Below are positions 63,742-64,000 of a stretch of DNA of 64,000 nucleotides, piece after piece (the stretch's first letter is position 1; the number at the start of each line of letters is the position of its first letter). The notes under the pieces are model-generated. The model saw only the letters and a list, made by a program, of their open reading frames with translations. It ran no database searches and was not told the origin of the DNA. The stretch comes from Lyophyllum atratum (taxonomy: Eukaryota > Basidiomycota > Agaricomycetes > Agaricales > Lyophyllaceae). The DNA is taken from contig JACGCN010000004.1 of NCBI GenBank assembly GCA_014905825.1, positions 868,001 through 932,000 of the forward strand, read 5' to 3'. The position numbers and the translations under genes are program-made.

Positions 63742-64000
63742 TCACTTTTGTAGAATATCCGCTTTGATTGCTGGCAATTCCCATCCTTCCGGACCAAAAC
63801 GTGGAATTGTCATCATAGCACCCGCCATGTTCTTCGTTGGCTTTGAAAAGGTACAGAGTGAAGGTTTACCCAGGGTCGACAGCCATGCAGGATTTATCAC
63901 CGTTAGGCCTATAGCACCGAGATTAGACAGTAAGCAAGACGGATATCACTGCTGATCATACCTTTAAGCCATACGCGAGTAGTCCTGACGACTTCGTTGA
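63742..64000 (-). CDS. DHR1: C terminus of DHR1/ECM16 (DHX37)-type DEAH RNA helicase, 5' partial
   Basis: Two exons are visible: 64000-63962 and 63908-63742, spliced across a 53-nt intron. They read NEVVRTTRVWLKG joined to LTVINPAWLSTLGKPSLCTF, then SKPTKNMAGAMMTIPRFGPE and GWELPAIKADILQK, TGA at 63742-63744. The WL-x-GLTVI-x-PAWL block and the RFGPEGWELP end are characteristic of the C terminus of Dhr1/DHX37, the helicase that removes U3 snoRNA from pre-40S ribosomes. The helicase core lies beyond the window. The gene converges on SEN1 with 100 bp between stop codons. Confidence 0.8.

Noticed and set aside
1..64000. tRNA, rRNA and CRISPR features
   Set aside because: I looked for T-loop (GTTCRANNC) plus acceptor-stem pairs, rRNA-like blocks and spaced repeats and found none that hold up.

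Overview
The window is nuclear DNA of a filamentous basidiomycete, most likely an Agaricomycete. The evidence is dense protein genes cut by many 45-65 nt GT-AG introns, an Agaricomycete-style F-box family, a Ty3/Gypsy element of the fungal kind, and eukaryotic housekeeping genes (V-ATPase, SAGA, R-loop helicase, N-glycosylation). There are no bacterial operons, CRISPR arrays, rRNA genes or recognisable tRNA genes. Exon models were built by eye from splice signals and reading-frame continuity. For trehalase, ALG11, the V-ATPase proteolipid, ZCCHC10-like, SNIP1-like, the nucleotidyltransferase-like gene and two membrane-protein genes the exon lengths sum to whole codons.

Layout, left to right. 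0-12 kb: the 3' end of a PWI-domain (RBM25-like) splicing factor gene, a secreted and probably GPI-anchored GH37 trehalase, and a tandem pair of secreted type-B carboxylesterase/lipases. 12-24 kb: an Msp1/ATAD1 AAA ATPase, a small single-pass membrane protein, ALG11, a gene-poor 2.6 kb, then an FMN-dependent 2-hydroxyacid oxidase divergent from an FHA-domain SNIP1-like gene. 24-36 kb: a nucleotidyltransferase-like protein, two intact F-box paralogues plus one decayed copy, an unknown multi-pass membrane protein, a DUF2461 protein and a ZCCHC10-like zinc-knuckle protein.

36-46 kb: the V-ATPase c subunit gene, which contains a 13-nt microexon, followed by an 8,867-bp Ty3/Gypsy retrotransposon. 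The element has apparently identical 348-bp LTRs, a 5-bp target duplication and one uninterrupted ORF of about 2,670 codons. It sits about 125 bp upstream of the V-ATPase start codon in the same orientation.

46-64 kb: mitochondrial ribosomal protein uL6, an Arc1-like tRNA-binding cofactor, a hairpin (MITE-like) element, a 2-oxoglutarate/Fe(II) oxygenase, a histone-fold (CHRAC/Dpb3-type) protein, a small heat-shock protein with a heat-shock element, SGF29, translin, SEN1 and the 3' end of a DHR1/DHX37 helicase gene.

The genes do not form one pathway. The strongest unusual signals are the young retrotransposon with a roughly 340-residue extension after its chromodomain, its position against VMA3, two microexons (8 and 13 nt), two GC-AG introns, and a nucleotidyltransferase-like family of unknown role.
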